Source of the DNA: CAWDMC01 sp963803295
GTDB lineage: Bacteria; Acidobacteriota; Terriglobia; UBA7540
NCBI GenBank assembly: GCA_963803295.1
Contig: CAWDMC010000005.1
Span: forward strand, 1 to 64,000
Direction of reading: 5' to 3'
DNA: 64,000 nt
How positions within the stretch are numbered: position 1 is the stretch's first letter; each line of letters begins with the position of its first letter. Position numbers and translations under genes: made by a program. Shown here piece after piece: positions 1 through 8,225 of the stretch. The notes beneath the pieces were generated by a model, which did not search any database, was not told where the DNA came from, and was given only the letters and a program-made list of their open reading frames with translations.

Positions 1-332
1 AGTTAGTTCCAGTGCTAATTGGCCCTTCTCAGAACCGCACTTTTGGGATCCCGTCGGCGGACGCACAAAGATGGGATGCGCGTAATCTGCCAAGTAGCAT
101 ACTTGTTCAAATCCTCACAAACAAGTCGCGAGGTTGAAGGACTGAAGAGGCAGAAGATGAAATAAGCAGACTAGCCTGATCGTAGCCGGTGCGGGGCGCT
201 TGCTGCCGGCAATCCGCCAGCCCAGTAAGGAATCCGTCTTTAGTCGTCCTTTGCGGTGTTGAATCTATTCAGCACGATCAGGCGCAGCGCGACCGTCGAA
301 CTTAGGCTAACTAGACTGGTAGCCTAGACCTG
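1..332. other. Left-edge stretch without a recognisable gene
   Basis: I see no convincing coding region here. I looked for a copy of the tRNA-Asn 3' end that would mark the far attachment site of the integrative element and did not find one, so that end lies outside the window. The stretch is downstream of the relaxase gene. Confidence 0.5.
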
Positions 333-3116
333 TCAATACTCCATGCGACACCTCTGTCCGTGGTCATGCGACTCGCTTACGGAATGGTGCTCAGTGTTTT
401 CAGTCGCGTGGCCTTGGTCTCGGCCGCCCATTTTATGCTCGATTTCCATTGCGGACTGCTTCGAAACGTCGCGGCTCAACACTTCGCCCAATTTTTCCGC
501 GTCATTCGTGTAAATCTGCGCATCGTAGCGGCCCCGTGAGACGGAGACATAGGCCAGGCGTGAATTGACAAGCTGCTTGTGGTCCTGTTCGGTGTCCACG
601 TGCACCAGCACACGGTCGGCTGTGGCTCCCTGGCTGCTATGGCTAGTGACGGCATAGCCGTAATCGATATGCGGGTGCTCCCGGATGTTGAACTGCACTT
701 CCCGCCCGGAGTCCAGCCGGATTTGAAGATTGCCCTCAACGTCGATCTGTTCGACGGTTCCGAGTTGACGGTTCGCAATCCGCTCGTCGCGGTAAGGCGC
801 GGTGAATTGCACGCGGTCACCGGTTGCGAAGTCCCGTTCCTCCTCCCTGTAAACACTTACGCCGTGCAGACGGCGCGGGTCGTAGGTAAGTTGCTGGCCG
901 CCCGCCCGCTCGACGGTGAGTAGATTTTGTTCTCGGTCGACGCCGGTGACATGGACGTATTCTCCCGTCTCGGCCCCTATTGCCCGACTGCCTCGGTTGT
1001 AACGGACGATGTCGCCCATTTTATATTGCGCGGCCCAGTGCCGGTCTGCCCCGGTCATCTCCTGGCGTGGCGCCAGCACGGTCATTCGGTGATGCTGCTC
1101 TTCGACCCGGCCACTTGATTGCAGTTCGCGGTGGATGCACTCGTTGATCTCCTGACGGGATCGGTTGTCCGGCGATACCACCAATGTCTCATCGGGTCGC
1201 TCGGCATAGGCCTTGGCAATAGCCTCCAAGCGGTCATGGCGCTCTCCGATTTCATGCACGCGGCCCTGCCGCGCGAGATTCTCCATCGCCTCCTGGACCT
1301 GGCCATGGGCGAGGTACTCGACGGCCTGTTTCAGACTAGGGTCTTTCTGGCGAATGATTTCGCCGAGGTGAACGGTGTGCATCCCCGCTTCCTGAAGTTG
1401 CTGGAACGGTCGCCCTGCCTCCACTCCCTGGTGCTGGCGCGTGTCACCCACAAAGACCACCCGGTCCTGTTCTTGCAACCTCTGGAAGAATTCGTTGATT
1501 TGGCGGGTGCTCGCGAGGCTCGATTCGTCCACTATGTACAGGTGCCGCTCCCGGTGATCTCGGTGCGCTCGTGCGAGATGCCGCTGCAATGTACTCGAAT
1601 GGATACCCGCTTCTTCAAGCTGCTGGGCGGCCCGGGAAGTCGGCGCTAACCCCTCAACTTGATAACCCTGGAGCTCGACAGCCTCCCGGATTGCAGAGAG
1701 GGAAGTCGTCTTTCCCGCTCCTGCAACACCCTCCAACCCTATCACTTGGTCTTGGCTGCTAAGGATTTCCTCCACAGCCCGGCGCTGGCCGTGGGAAAGG
1801 TGACCGCACTTACCAGACAACTCCTGCCGGGTATGATCCGAAACCAGCGGGTCGTGCCTTCCGCGCCCGGCCTTCATTCGGGTGATGTTGTTCCGCTCGT
1901 AGTCAAGCATTACGCGAGTGGTAAGGGTTCGACCTGCATCTCCAGAGCGCTCCCCGGATATCTCGATGAATTCACCTGACCGGATGCGCTGCTCAAGATT
2001 CTCTCGGACTTCCCGGGAGGTGGACTCACCCATAGAGTGCCAGAGCGCATCGCGCATTAACTCGCGTTCACTCACGACAGCCTCACGCTCGATGTGCCGG
2101 TCACGGGAATAGGTGACGGCCTCCCTCGCGCGGACTTCTCCCTTCTCTGGGCTGTGGTGCTCTTGCACACCTCGGGCTAGGGATTCTTCCACCACGCGCT
2201 GGGCTTGATTGGAAAAGGCCTCGCCCAATTTGCGGTGTCGTTCGAGCATTTCCTCGGCACCGAGCGGGCTCTTCGCGTCCCGGGTGCGGTGGGCCGCTAT
2301 CTGGGCGGCTCCCGCTCCCTCCAGGCCGTGCTGTTCAAGGTGTGCCTTGATTTGCCGGCTTCGGGGACTCGATGCCTCCAAATAGTCCTGGGTATAGCCT
2401 TGAATCTCCGGCGCGCTATTCTTTCCGGCCTCGATGTCGTAACCAAGTCCTCGTAGGCGGTAGCCGAGCTCGGCCTGGTAAACGGCCGTCGCGTACCGTT
2501 GACTGCGATAAAGTCCTTGGGGCTGGATCGAACGCGTCTTTCCGTACTCAGTCTCCGTCAGGTTGAAGAAAACCACGTGCGTATGAAGCTGTGGCGCCGC
2601 GTAGCCATCAACGGGACGGGCGCTGTCGTGCTCAAATTTGGCAGCCACCCACTTGCCGGTGGTTTGGGCGGGATTGTTGCCGCCCATACGGGCCTGCACA
2701 AAGCGCTCCAGCTCGTCCAGTGCGATCCCCACGCTCTCGCGGTGAGCCTCGCGGACTCGTTCATCCCCGCCCACAAGCGCAGTGAGAGATACGCTCTTCG
2801 GGGCGCTAAACGTGGCATCCCAGCCTGCGCGGTGCTCCATCGTCTTCACCGCGTCGCCGTTTTCGTTCTGGTATTGGAATGATTCCCGGTGCCTGACGAG
2901 CTGCTCGTTGGTCTCGGGGTGCTGGCCATTGGCCAGACGGTTGAACTGCTCCTCGCTGACTTCACCCTTCAAGCCCCACTGCTCTGCCAGCCGTCCGTGC
3001 CATTCGCCGCGCACCTGGCCTTGCCGGTTGTAATAGGATTGTTCGGTGCTGGTGAATTCCTTGGAATGGTACGCTTGAGCTTGGCCAGTGCTCAACGGCT
3101 TGGAGATGGTCAGCAC
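333..3116 (-). CDS. MobF-family conjugative relaxase (TrwC/TraI-like), relaxase-helicase
   Basis: This 927-aa protein would nick the transfer origin, stay bound to the 5' end and unwind the strand for transfer. The N-terminal relaxase domain has the paired tyrosines Y28-Y29 and the metal-binding histidine triad H163, H178 and H180 (QLHTH). A RecD/TraI-like helicase follows: Walker A GVAGAGKT at about 463-470, a Walker B-type IVDES, and a late TSHSSQG motif. Length is close to TrwC (966 aa). The start is GTG with a GGTGAG-like ribosome site just upstream. It lies 12 bp after the coupling-protein gene on the same strand, the usual relaxase/coupling-protein pairing. No lesions are visible. The family assignment is secure; whether it is active in transfer is unknown, because no mating-pair genes are in view. 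Confidence 0.93.
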   Translation of the reverse strand: MLTISKPLSTGQAQAYHSKEFTSTEQSYYNRQGQVRGEWHGRLAEQWGLKGEVSEEQFNRLANGQHPETNEQLVRHRESFQYQNENGDAVKTMEHRAGWDATFSAPKSVSLTALVGGDERVREAHRESVGIALDELERFVQARMGGNNPAQTTGKWVAAKFEHDSARPVDGYAAPQLHTHVVFFNLTETEYGKTRSIQPQGLYRSQRYATAVYQAELGYRLRGLGYDIEAGKNSAPEIQGYTQDYLEASSPRSRQIKAHLEQHGLEGAGAAQIAAHRTRDAKSPLGAEEMLERHRKLGEAFSNQAQRVVEESLARGVQEHHSPEKGEVRAREAVTYSRDRHIEREAVVSERELMRDALWHSMGESTSREVRENLEQRIRSGEFIEISGERSGDAGRTLTTRVMLDYERNNITRMKAGRGRHDPLVSDHTRQELSGKCGHLSHGQRRAVEEILSSQDQVIGLEGVAGAGKTTSLSAIREAVELQGYQVEGLAPTSRAAQQLEEAGIHSSTLQRHLARAHRDHRERHLYIVDESSLASTRQINEFFQRLQEQDRVVFVGDTRQHQGVEAGRPFQQLQEAGMHTVHLGEIIRQKDPSLKQAVEYLAHGQVQEAMENLARQGRVHEIGERHDRLEAIAKAYAERPDETLVVSPDNRSRQEINECIHRELQSSGRVEEQHHRMTVLAPRQEMTGADRHWAAQYKMGDIVRYNRGSRAIGAETGEYVHVTGVDREQNLLTVERAGGQQLTYDPRRLHGVSVYREEERDFATGDRVQFTAPYRDERIANRQLGTVEQIDVEGNLQIRLDSGREVQFNIREHPHIDYGYAVTSHSSQGATADRVLVHVDTEQDHKQLVNSRLAYVSVSRGRYDAQIYTNDAEKLGEVLSRDVSKQSAMEIEHKMGGRDQGHATENTEHHSVSESHDHGQRCRMEY

Positions 3117-3128
3117 AACTCAACTCAC

Positions 3129-4478
3129 CTATTCGAAGAACCTTCGCCCCTGGTCCGGTTCCCGCTTCTGCTCTTGCTGTCGGGAGCGATCTCGCTTCGG
3201 CTCCTGATTCCTCGCTTCCGCTGGCACGGGGAACATCGGCGGCAACTGACGCGGGATGAACTTCTCGGTCACGATCGGCAAGTTCCAGTGCAGCAGCGTC
3301 AGCGCCACTATAAAGTTGCCCGACTTCAGATAACCCTGACACTCCGGCAAGCCGCTGATCTCAGAGGCACTTACTGCAGGGCGGTTGAAGCGCTCCTGGG
3401 CATCGGTTTTCGATTCACGTCTATGACCCAGCCCTCTCTCGCCGGTAGTCTGGCTGGGCCTCCAACGCTCGATCTCCTGGTCCCCTAAATACCGGCTGAT
3501 CCATTCTGAGGCACCGGGTTCCGTGGTCTTGAAGAACAGAGCCGTCCAGGGCATGGAGATCATCGTCTCGGCAATGTGCCCATAGATCGTCTCGAGTTGC
3601 GCTTTTCCTTGCAACCCCAACAGGATCGATGTGTTGGCCTTGCGGTTTTGAGTCAGCGCGGTCTCCAGTTGCGGCAGGCGCTGCAAGGTCGCGACCTCGT
3701 CCAGCACCATCCAGACCCGGCGCAGCGTGGGGTCACCTGCCTGTTCAAGCAACCGCAAAATCAGCAGGTCCAGCCATAGAGTGTGAAGCGGCCTCAAGGC
3801 GTCCCGTGTTGCCGGCGTGCTGGTCAGAAAGATCCACCCCTGCCGCCGTTGCGACCACTCCCGCGCCGTCCAACGGACCTTTGAGTCCTTCTCGGATTTC
3901 AATAGCCGAATGGTGTCAGCCACGTTATTCATTGACCCGAGCACTCCCTCCCGTTGCCCTGGCGCACTCGGCCGAACGGTCGCCGCGTAGGGCGTCCCTT
4001 GCACCCGCTGGTCGATTTGGTTCGGGTCCGACATCCATTCGACCAGTTGCTGCGGCGTGGGACGGAAGCGCAGCAGGTGCGCAAACAGCTTGCGCACGCT
4101 GTTCAAGAAGAACGGGAGTTCTCTCGGCTCGTCGGGGAACAGAGCGTGGGCGATGGTCAGCGCTTCGGCGTCGTGATGCACTTCGTCGGGCAAATTCCAA
4201 TATGGGGATCGCAGGTCGAGGGGATCGAGGACTATGTCCCCACGCTCGGAATTGTAGAATCGCTCTAGGTATTCCGAGCCGGGGTCATGGATGATAGCCG
4301 TCTCGCCCCGATCGCGAACCTGCACCATCACCTGCGTTATAGCTGTGGTCTTGCCCGATGACGTAGTGCCGATGAACAGATCGTGGCGGGGCTCGTCGTC
4401 GCGCGGGATGCGCACCATCGGGCCATAGTGATAGCTCACACACAACCGTTCCCGGAGCGACTGCGGCTCAGCCGTCAC
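3129..4478 (-). CDS. Type IV coupling protein (VirD4/TrwB/TraD type), cytoplasmic ATPase part
   Basis: This is the cytoplasmic ATPase region of a coupling protein that would hand relaxase-bound DNA to a type IV secretion channel. Walker A is GTTSSGKTT (residues 37-45); Walker B is WMVLDE, followed by RLPQLETALTQNRKANTSI, typical of the all-alpha and motor regions. The piece begins at a GTG and has no membrane anchor. In-frame codons continue upstream to about 4540 and encode VTRDQFNRR...DGIGF, which is family sequence expected just before the ATPase domain. Beyond that lies a small IS630-type remnant, and then the missing membrane anchor (4716-5303). I read the whole as one gene broken by an insertion. 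Whether the ATPase part is still translated is uncertain. Confidence 0.85.
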   Translation of the reverse strand: MTAEPQSLRERLCVSYHYGPMVRIPRDDEPRHDLFIGTTSSGKTTAITQVMVQVRDRGETAIIHDPGSEYLERFYNSERGDIVLDPLDLRSPYWNLPDEVHHDAEALTIAHALFPDEPRELPFFLNSVRKLFAHLLRFRPTPQQLVEWMSDPNQIDQRVQGTPYAATVRPSAPGQREGVLGSMNNVADTIRLLKSEKDSKVRWTAREWSQRRQGWIFLTSTPATRDALRPLHTLWLDLLILRLLEQAGDPTLRRVWMVLDEVATLQRLPQLETALTQNRKANTSILLGLQGKAQLETIYGHIAETMISMPWTALFFKTTEPGASEWISRYLGDQEIERWRPSQTTGERGLGHRRESKTDAQERFNRPAVSASEISGLPECQGYLKSGNFIVALTLLHWNLPIVTEKFIPRQLPPMFPVPAEARNQEPKRDRSRQQEQKREPDQGRRFFE

Positions 4479-4540
4479 AAACCCGATGCCATCCGTGCGC
4501 CCTCTCTTCCTCCGCCTGCGGTTGAACTGGTCCCGCGTTA

Positions 4541-4742
4541 CATGTGCTGGTTCGCTTGACCCTCAGCCGCCGCGAGGATGATCCGAGCCCGCAACGCTTG
4601 GCTCTGCGACGTCGAGGGAGCCTTCACCAGTTGTTGCAAGGTGGTTCGCTGCAGGGTATCCAGCTCGATGGAAGGGGCGATTCTCGACACCCCCAAACTA
4701 TAATCAAACAGTGAATTAATATAAAGAACTAAGCGTACGATG
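4541..4742 (-). mobile_element. 202-bp IS630/Tc1-type remnant (MITE-like) inserted in the coupling-protein gene
   Basis: The segment is flanked by TA dinucleotides at 4539-4540 and 4743-4744, as expected for IS630-type target duplication. Both ends start CAT reading inward, with only loose similarity after that. Inside, a GTG-started minus-strand frame (4538-4690, 50 codons) reads SQALRARIILAAAEGQANQH, the N-terminal helix-turn-helix start of IS630 transposases; the rest of the transposase is missing. Removing the segment and one TA joins RGPLV to TRDQFNRR, restoring the normal coupling-protein sequence. Insertion is therefore well supported. Calling it a mobilisable MITE rather than a deletion relic is inference. 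Confidence 0.75.
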
Positions 4743-5303
4743 TACTAGCGGCCCGCGTACCACGCGCCCTTTTCGTCGTTCCTTGGCTGCTCTCAGGTCC
4801 CGAGCGATGCCCAAGCCGAGACCTAGCAGTAGCACCCCCAATCCTCCATAGCAGGGTGACTTTGCCAAGTCCCACCATGTCCGGTCTTGGAAGACCCAGT
4901 GGCGGATCATCCTGTACAGGTAGTCGTTCTTGAACTTCCCCCGCTGCCACTCCAGGCGCACTGCACCGTGTCTCGCTGCCCATTCGGTAAGCGCCATTCC
5001 CGGTAGCCCGTTTGGCAACGGCGCGGGAACTACCTCACCGACAACCGCCAAGCGTGGGCCGACCTTCCGGTCCACCACGACTGGGAACGTGTAATAACAT
5101 GCGGGGCGCAGGGTTCGGGCCAAGCCCGCTGCTAAATAAGTCCTCAGGTAGAACTGCTCGACGAATGGCCAGTCCCGCTCGTACTGGTAGAACGAGATTG
5201 CCCCTGCACTCACGACGGCCATCACCAGTGCGAGAATCACTCCGACCGGCTTCTCGCTCGGCCACTCAGCGCCGAATTTCACCCGCCCGGAGTCCCAACT
5301 CAT
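4716..5303 (-). pseudogene. Membrane-anchor N-terminal part of the interrupted coupling protein
   Basis: This 195-aa piece starts at ATG 5303, 6-7 nt after a good AGGAGGGTG site; the frame is open further upstream but that sequence looks non-coding. Residues about 17-38 form a first membrane helix (GVILALVMAVVSAGAISFY). A periplasmic stretch with WPFVEQFYLRTYL follows, then a second helix near residue 150 (GGLGVLLLGLGLGI), then basic residues ending RGPLV. This is the layout of the N-terminal domain of VirD4/TrwB proteins of this island type. After RGPLV the frame runs into inserted DNA (HRTLSSLY) and stops. The ATPase half continues at 4540 downward. It may still make a membrane stub. Confidence 0.75.
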
Positions 5304-5344
5304 CCGGCACCCTCCTGCGCGCCAGGACCTGCCGGCCCCAACCG

Positions 5345-5659
5345 CTAGATGGCTCTCTTCAGCTTCTCGGCGTCCGCCCGTGCGATCAGCTCGGTCATCT
5401 CTCCCTCGGAGATCACCTTTCCCTTGGCAAGCGAGAAAAGCGCATTCAGGAGTATGGTGCGTAAGGCCAGGACTTCCGAAACCATCGTCTGCTCCGCTCG
5501 GGTCGGCTTGGGGATTTCGACCCTTTCGAGCAGCAAGTCGCGGGACCACTCGCCAAGGGACTTGCCTTCAGAATTTGCCATGGCCTGAAGTCGCGCAAAG
5601 TCGGCCTCTCTGACGCGAACGCCAATGCTTTTAGTGCGGTAATGACTGCGGTCAAACAT
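5345..5659 (-). CDS. Relaxosome accessory protein, ribbon-helix-helix/MobC-like
   Basis: The product from ATG 5659 is 104 aa; an open extension to 5809 exists but looks spurious. The N-terminal half (TKSIGVRVREADFARLQAMA, then a helix with SLGEWSRDLLLERV) matches the basic strand plus two helices of ribbon-helix-helix nicking accessory proteins. The C-terminal half is helical (AEQTMVSEVLALRTILLNALF). It sits 41 bp upstream of the coupling-protein anchor, on the same strand as the relaxase genes, as such proteins often do. Role in oriT binding is inferred. No strong ribosome site is visible before 5659, so the start is tentative. Confidence 0.6.
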   Translation of the reverse strand: MFDRSHYRTKSIGVRVREADFARLQAMANSEGKSLGEWSRDLLLERVEIPKPTRAEQTMVSEVLALRTILLNALFSLAKGKVISEGEMTELIARADAEKLKRAI

Positions 5660-5871
5660 GGAAATAGAATTCGACGTCACGCCGAATTGGCCGTGCACTT
5701 CTACCCCGAAAGGGCCTACCCATGGAAGATCGCGCATGATATCAAGGGCTGCGCAACCGGCTGTTGGCAAAGAAGTTCGCATACGGAAGCGTGTGCTCGC
5801 ATACGCCATCCTGGAAGGGGTGACGTGTCAAACCTCCAGCCGGTGCGCAGCACCGCATGTCTGATTCCGGC

Positions 5872-7032
5872 TCAGACTTCGCCATATTGCACCGCCAACT
5901 CCGCCAACGTGGGGTTCAGCTCCGGCAGTTTCACCACCTGATCGAACAGACTCTTCAGGTCGCACCACTCTGCGGCGGTCAACTCCACCAGGACGCCCTT
6001 GGCGTGCTCGCGAAAATAGAACGTGGTGCCAGCTGGCTCCTTGCGATCGCGAGGGGGAACTAAATCGTCTGTGTGGGCGAAGAAATAGCGGCCATTCCAA
6101 GCTCTGCCTGGCGCCAGCTTTTCCACCATCGCCTGAAATTCACGAATGTGAGGGTACGGCCCGAGTGAGTAGGCGATTCGGTGGGACTTCAGGCTAAGCA
6201 GCATATGCAGCTCCCCTTCCTGACCGAGAACACTGGACAGTACAAAGCCCCCTACCTCGACATTGGGCACGTGGGGGGGAACGGACTCAAGCGTCTCCCA
6301 CGGTTTCCGCTCCTCTCGAATTGGCCGGCGCTCGATCAACCAGTGGCCGCGGGCGGCGAGACGATACAGACTGGGCAGAAACGGTACGAGCGCCCGATTC
6401 AAGCTGTCAGCGCCTTCGAGCCGCTCGTCTCGAAGCGCCACGTAGAGATTCCGCGCGGCGAATGACGGTCTCGCACTGACTGACGATTCCCTGAGGTCCT
6501 GAATCATGCGGCGCAGGATGGTCGGGACAATCTCCGGATCTGGTTGACTAGCACCGCGCGGTACCCTGTCGCTTTGATCCATCCAACCCGATACGTTACC
6601 GAGGTAGTAACGGTCCAGCTCCGACGTGGCATGAAGCCGCAGTGATCGAACCGCGAGGAATGCTTCGAGAATATCAGCGAACGATTCCCGACTCGGCAGC
6701 TCAGGGTCGGACGAAAGTTCTTCACACCCGTTCTGCGCATACTGTGCCAGCACGGTCCATTCGGCACGAGTCAGCTGCAGGTTGTTCGCCCACTTGTGCC
6801 GAATCCTCAGTAGCGCCTCCGTAGGTTGCGCGAGCAGATCGGTGGTCTCGAGGCGATCGTCCAACTGGTTTTCGATAGCGCTCTCCAAGAGCAATTTCGC
6901 CACGTCTGATATCGAGACGGATTCACCGCGCGCCGTCGAGAACTGCTTCCGTGCACGATCCAGGAAAGCGCGAACGCTTTCCGAAATCCGGATAGACAAC
7001 GTTTGTTGCTGGCTCTTCCGGTCTCTGAACAT
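5872..7032 (-). CDS. Conserved hypothetical protein of the integrative element, N-terminal ribbon-helix-helix-like
   Basis: I do not recognise a characterised family for this 386-aa protein. Residues about 8-60 (QTLSIRISESVRAFLDRARK, then VSISDVAKLLLESAI) resemble a ribbon-helix-helix DNA-binding segment. The rest is a soluble globular region without transmembrane helices or obvious catalytic motif; an internal stretch FYFREHAKGVLVELTAAEWCDL is distinctive. I chose ATG 7032 because GGAGGG lies 8 nt upstream; a GTG at 7050 is also possible. It is divergent from the promoter at 7104-7131 and lies between the mobilisation genes and the integrase cassette, so an element-specific regulatory or maintenance role is plausible but unproven. 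Confidence 0.6.
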   Translation of the reverse strand: MFRDRKSQQQTLSIRISESVRAFLDRARKQFSTARGESVSISDVAKLLLESAIENQLDDRLETTDLLAQPTEALLRIRHKWANNLQLTRAEWTVLAQYAQNGCEELSSDPELPSRESFADILEAFLAVRSLRLHATSELDRYYLGNVSGWMDQSDRVPRGASQPDPEIVPTILRRMIQDLRESSVSARPSFAARNLYVALRDERLEGADSLNRALVPFLPSLYRLAARGHWLIERRPIREERKPWETLESVPPHVPNVEVGGFVLSSVLGQEGELHMLLSLKSHRIAYSLGPYPHIREFQAMVEKLAPGRAWNGRYFFAHTDDLVPPRDRKEPAGTTFYFREHAKGVLVELTAAEWCDLKSLFDQVVKLPELNPTLAELAVQYGEV

Positions 7033-7103
7033 CTCCAGCACCCTCCGCACTCCTTAACTCTCGGTCGATTCTCGCACAAAACATTAGAACTTGCAAGTGC
7101 GTA

Positions 7104-7131
7104 TTGACACATGTTTGGAAACAGATATAAT
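7104..7131 (+). promoter_or_regulatory. Sigma-70-type promoter for the HTH-AbiE-integrase cassette
   Basis: TTGACA (7104-7109) and TATAAT (7126-7131) are exact consensus hexamers with a 16-bp spacer. The next plus-strand gene starts at 7305, leaving an untranslated leader of roughly 165 nt. The plus-strand genes from 7305 to 10386 are closely spaced and may be read from here. Confidence 0.75.
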
Positions 7132-7304
7132 GGCGTTCTGGCTTGCCTCGGAAAACGGGCAACGCCGGAAATGGAGAGCAATTAGTGACACCTGCCTCCC
7201 ACTGTCAGTTTAGCCATTGAGGGCTCGATCGCAGGGTGACGCATGGGCAGCAGAGCAGTATTCTATCGTCGGCTCGATGGAAGAGCCGACCGAAGAGGGC
7301 ATCA

Positions 7305-7547
7305 ATGTTGAATCTCCTGACGGAATATGAGGTAGCGCAACGGCTGCACATCAGCCTTGCCTCACTGCGGCGATGGCGTCTGGAAAGACGCGGCCCGCGG
7401 TTCATCAAGGTGAGTTCATTGGTTCGATACCGACCGGAGGATGTGGAAGAGTGGCTCGCGGCGTTGCCGACTGGGGGAGCCGAGTTGAGGCAGGCAACGC
7501 CAAGTTCCACTGAAGCGGATCGGTACCGCAAGAGCGCAAGGACGTGA
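7305..7547 (+). CDS. Excisionase/AlpA-type helix-turn-helix protein
   Basis: From ATG 7305 this is an 80-aa protein with a single MerR/excisionase-like DNA-binding domain: LLTEYEVAQRLHISLASLRRWR forms the helix-turn-helix and GPRFIKVSSLVRYRPEDVEEWL the following wing. A GAAGAGGG ribosome site sits 6 nt upstream, which favours this start over the longer frame from 7236. Such proteins act as recombination directionality factors or small regulators of integrases. Position at the head of the cassette that ends with the integrase fits that role, but excision control is inferred. Confidence 0.75.
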   Translation: MLNLLTEYEVAQRLHISLASLRRWRLERRGPRFIKVSSLVRYRPEDVEEWLAALPTGGAELRQATPSSTEADRYRKSART

Positions 7548-7565
7548 GGCCCGCGAGGTGTACCG

Positions 7566-8225
7566 GTGGCAGATTTTCATGACTCCCAAAATTATTTAGA
7601 GTATTATGCGACCGAGATGCCCAGAAACCCGGCCAGGCGAAGCTTGTTTGCGATTGCCGAGGCTCAGTCCGGCTTTTTCACGACCAAGCAGGCGAAAGCG
7701 GCGGGCTTCACGGAGAAAACGCACCCATACCACGTTCAGGCCGGCAACTGGATTCGGGAATATCGTGGCATCTACCGCCTTGCTGACTTTCCCGGCGCGG
7801 AACGACCTGACCTTATGCTGTGGTATCTTTGGTCCCGAGGACGCGACGACGTTCCCCAGGGTGTGTATAGCCATGAGACTGCGCTGAGCCTCTACGAACT
7901 CTCAGACGCGAATCCTTCAAAGCTTCAAATGACGGTGCCGACGAGCTTCCGAAGAAGCTCCGAGATTCCTCCCGGCCTCGTACTCCATCGATCGAACATT
8001 CCGAGGGAAGATATCCAAGAGATACTTGGAGTACGCTGCACGACGCCGCTCCGGACGATCACCGATCTGGTGGCCGAGGGCAAGACAGACAAGAGCCTTC
8101 TTCAGCAGGCGATTCAAGAAGCGCTCGCGCGGGGGCTCATCACCGGAAATGATCTTGAACGAGAAGACGAAGTCCGTCGCGAGCTGCGTGCACTGACAAC
8201 TCAACTCCCTCATGACAGAACCTAG
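7566..8225 (+). CDS. AbiEi-family antitoxin (type IV toxin-antitoxin)
   Basis: This 219-aa protein has the AbiEi layout: an N-terminal winged helix-turn-helix (AIAEAQSGFFTTKQAKAAGF), a middle segment with YRGIYRLADFP and YSHETALSLYELSD, and a C-terminal effector-neutralising region (VRCTTPLRTITDLVAEGK). The family represses its own operon and counteracts an AbiEii nucleotidyltransferase toxin. The GTG start at 7566 has GAGGTG 5 nt upstream; an ATG at 7617 is an alternative. The gene overlaps the toxin gene by 14 nt, which implies translational coupling. It is likely cargo that stabilises the element or blocks phage. Confidence 0.88.
   Translation: MADFHDSQNYLEYYATEMPRNPARRSLFAIAEAQSGFFTTKQAKAAGFTEKTHPYHVQAGNWIREYRGIYRLADFPGAERPDLMLWYLWSRGRDDVPQGVYSHETALSLYELSDANPSKLQMTVPTSFRRSSEIPPGLVLHRSNIPREDIQEILGVRCTTPLRTITDLVAEGKTDKSLLQQAIQEALARGLITGNDLEREDEVRRELRALTTQLPHDRT

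Noticed and set aside
579..2882. Many plus-strand open frames opposite the relaxase gene
   Set aside because: They lie entirely inside the MobF gene, show no family motif and are the expected antisense by-product of GC-rich codons.
4538..4690. A small independent gene next to the coupling protein
   Set aside because: Its sequence is the N-terminal part of an IS630 transposase and its stop codon comes from the insertion junction.
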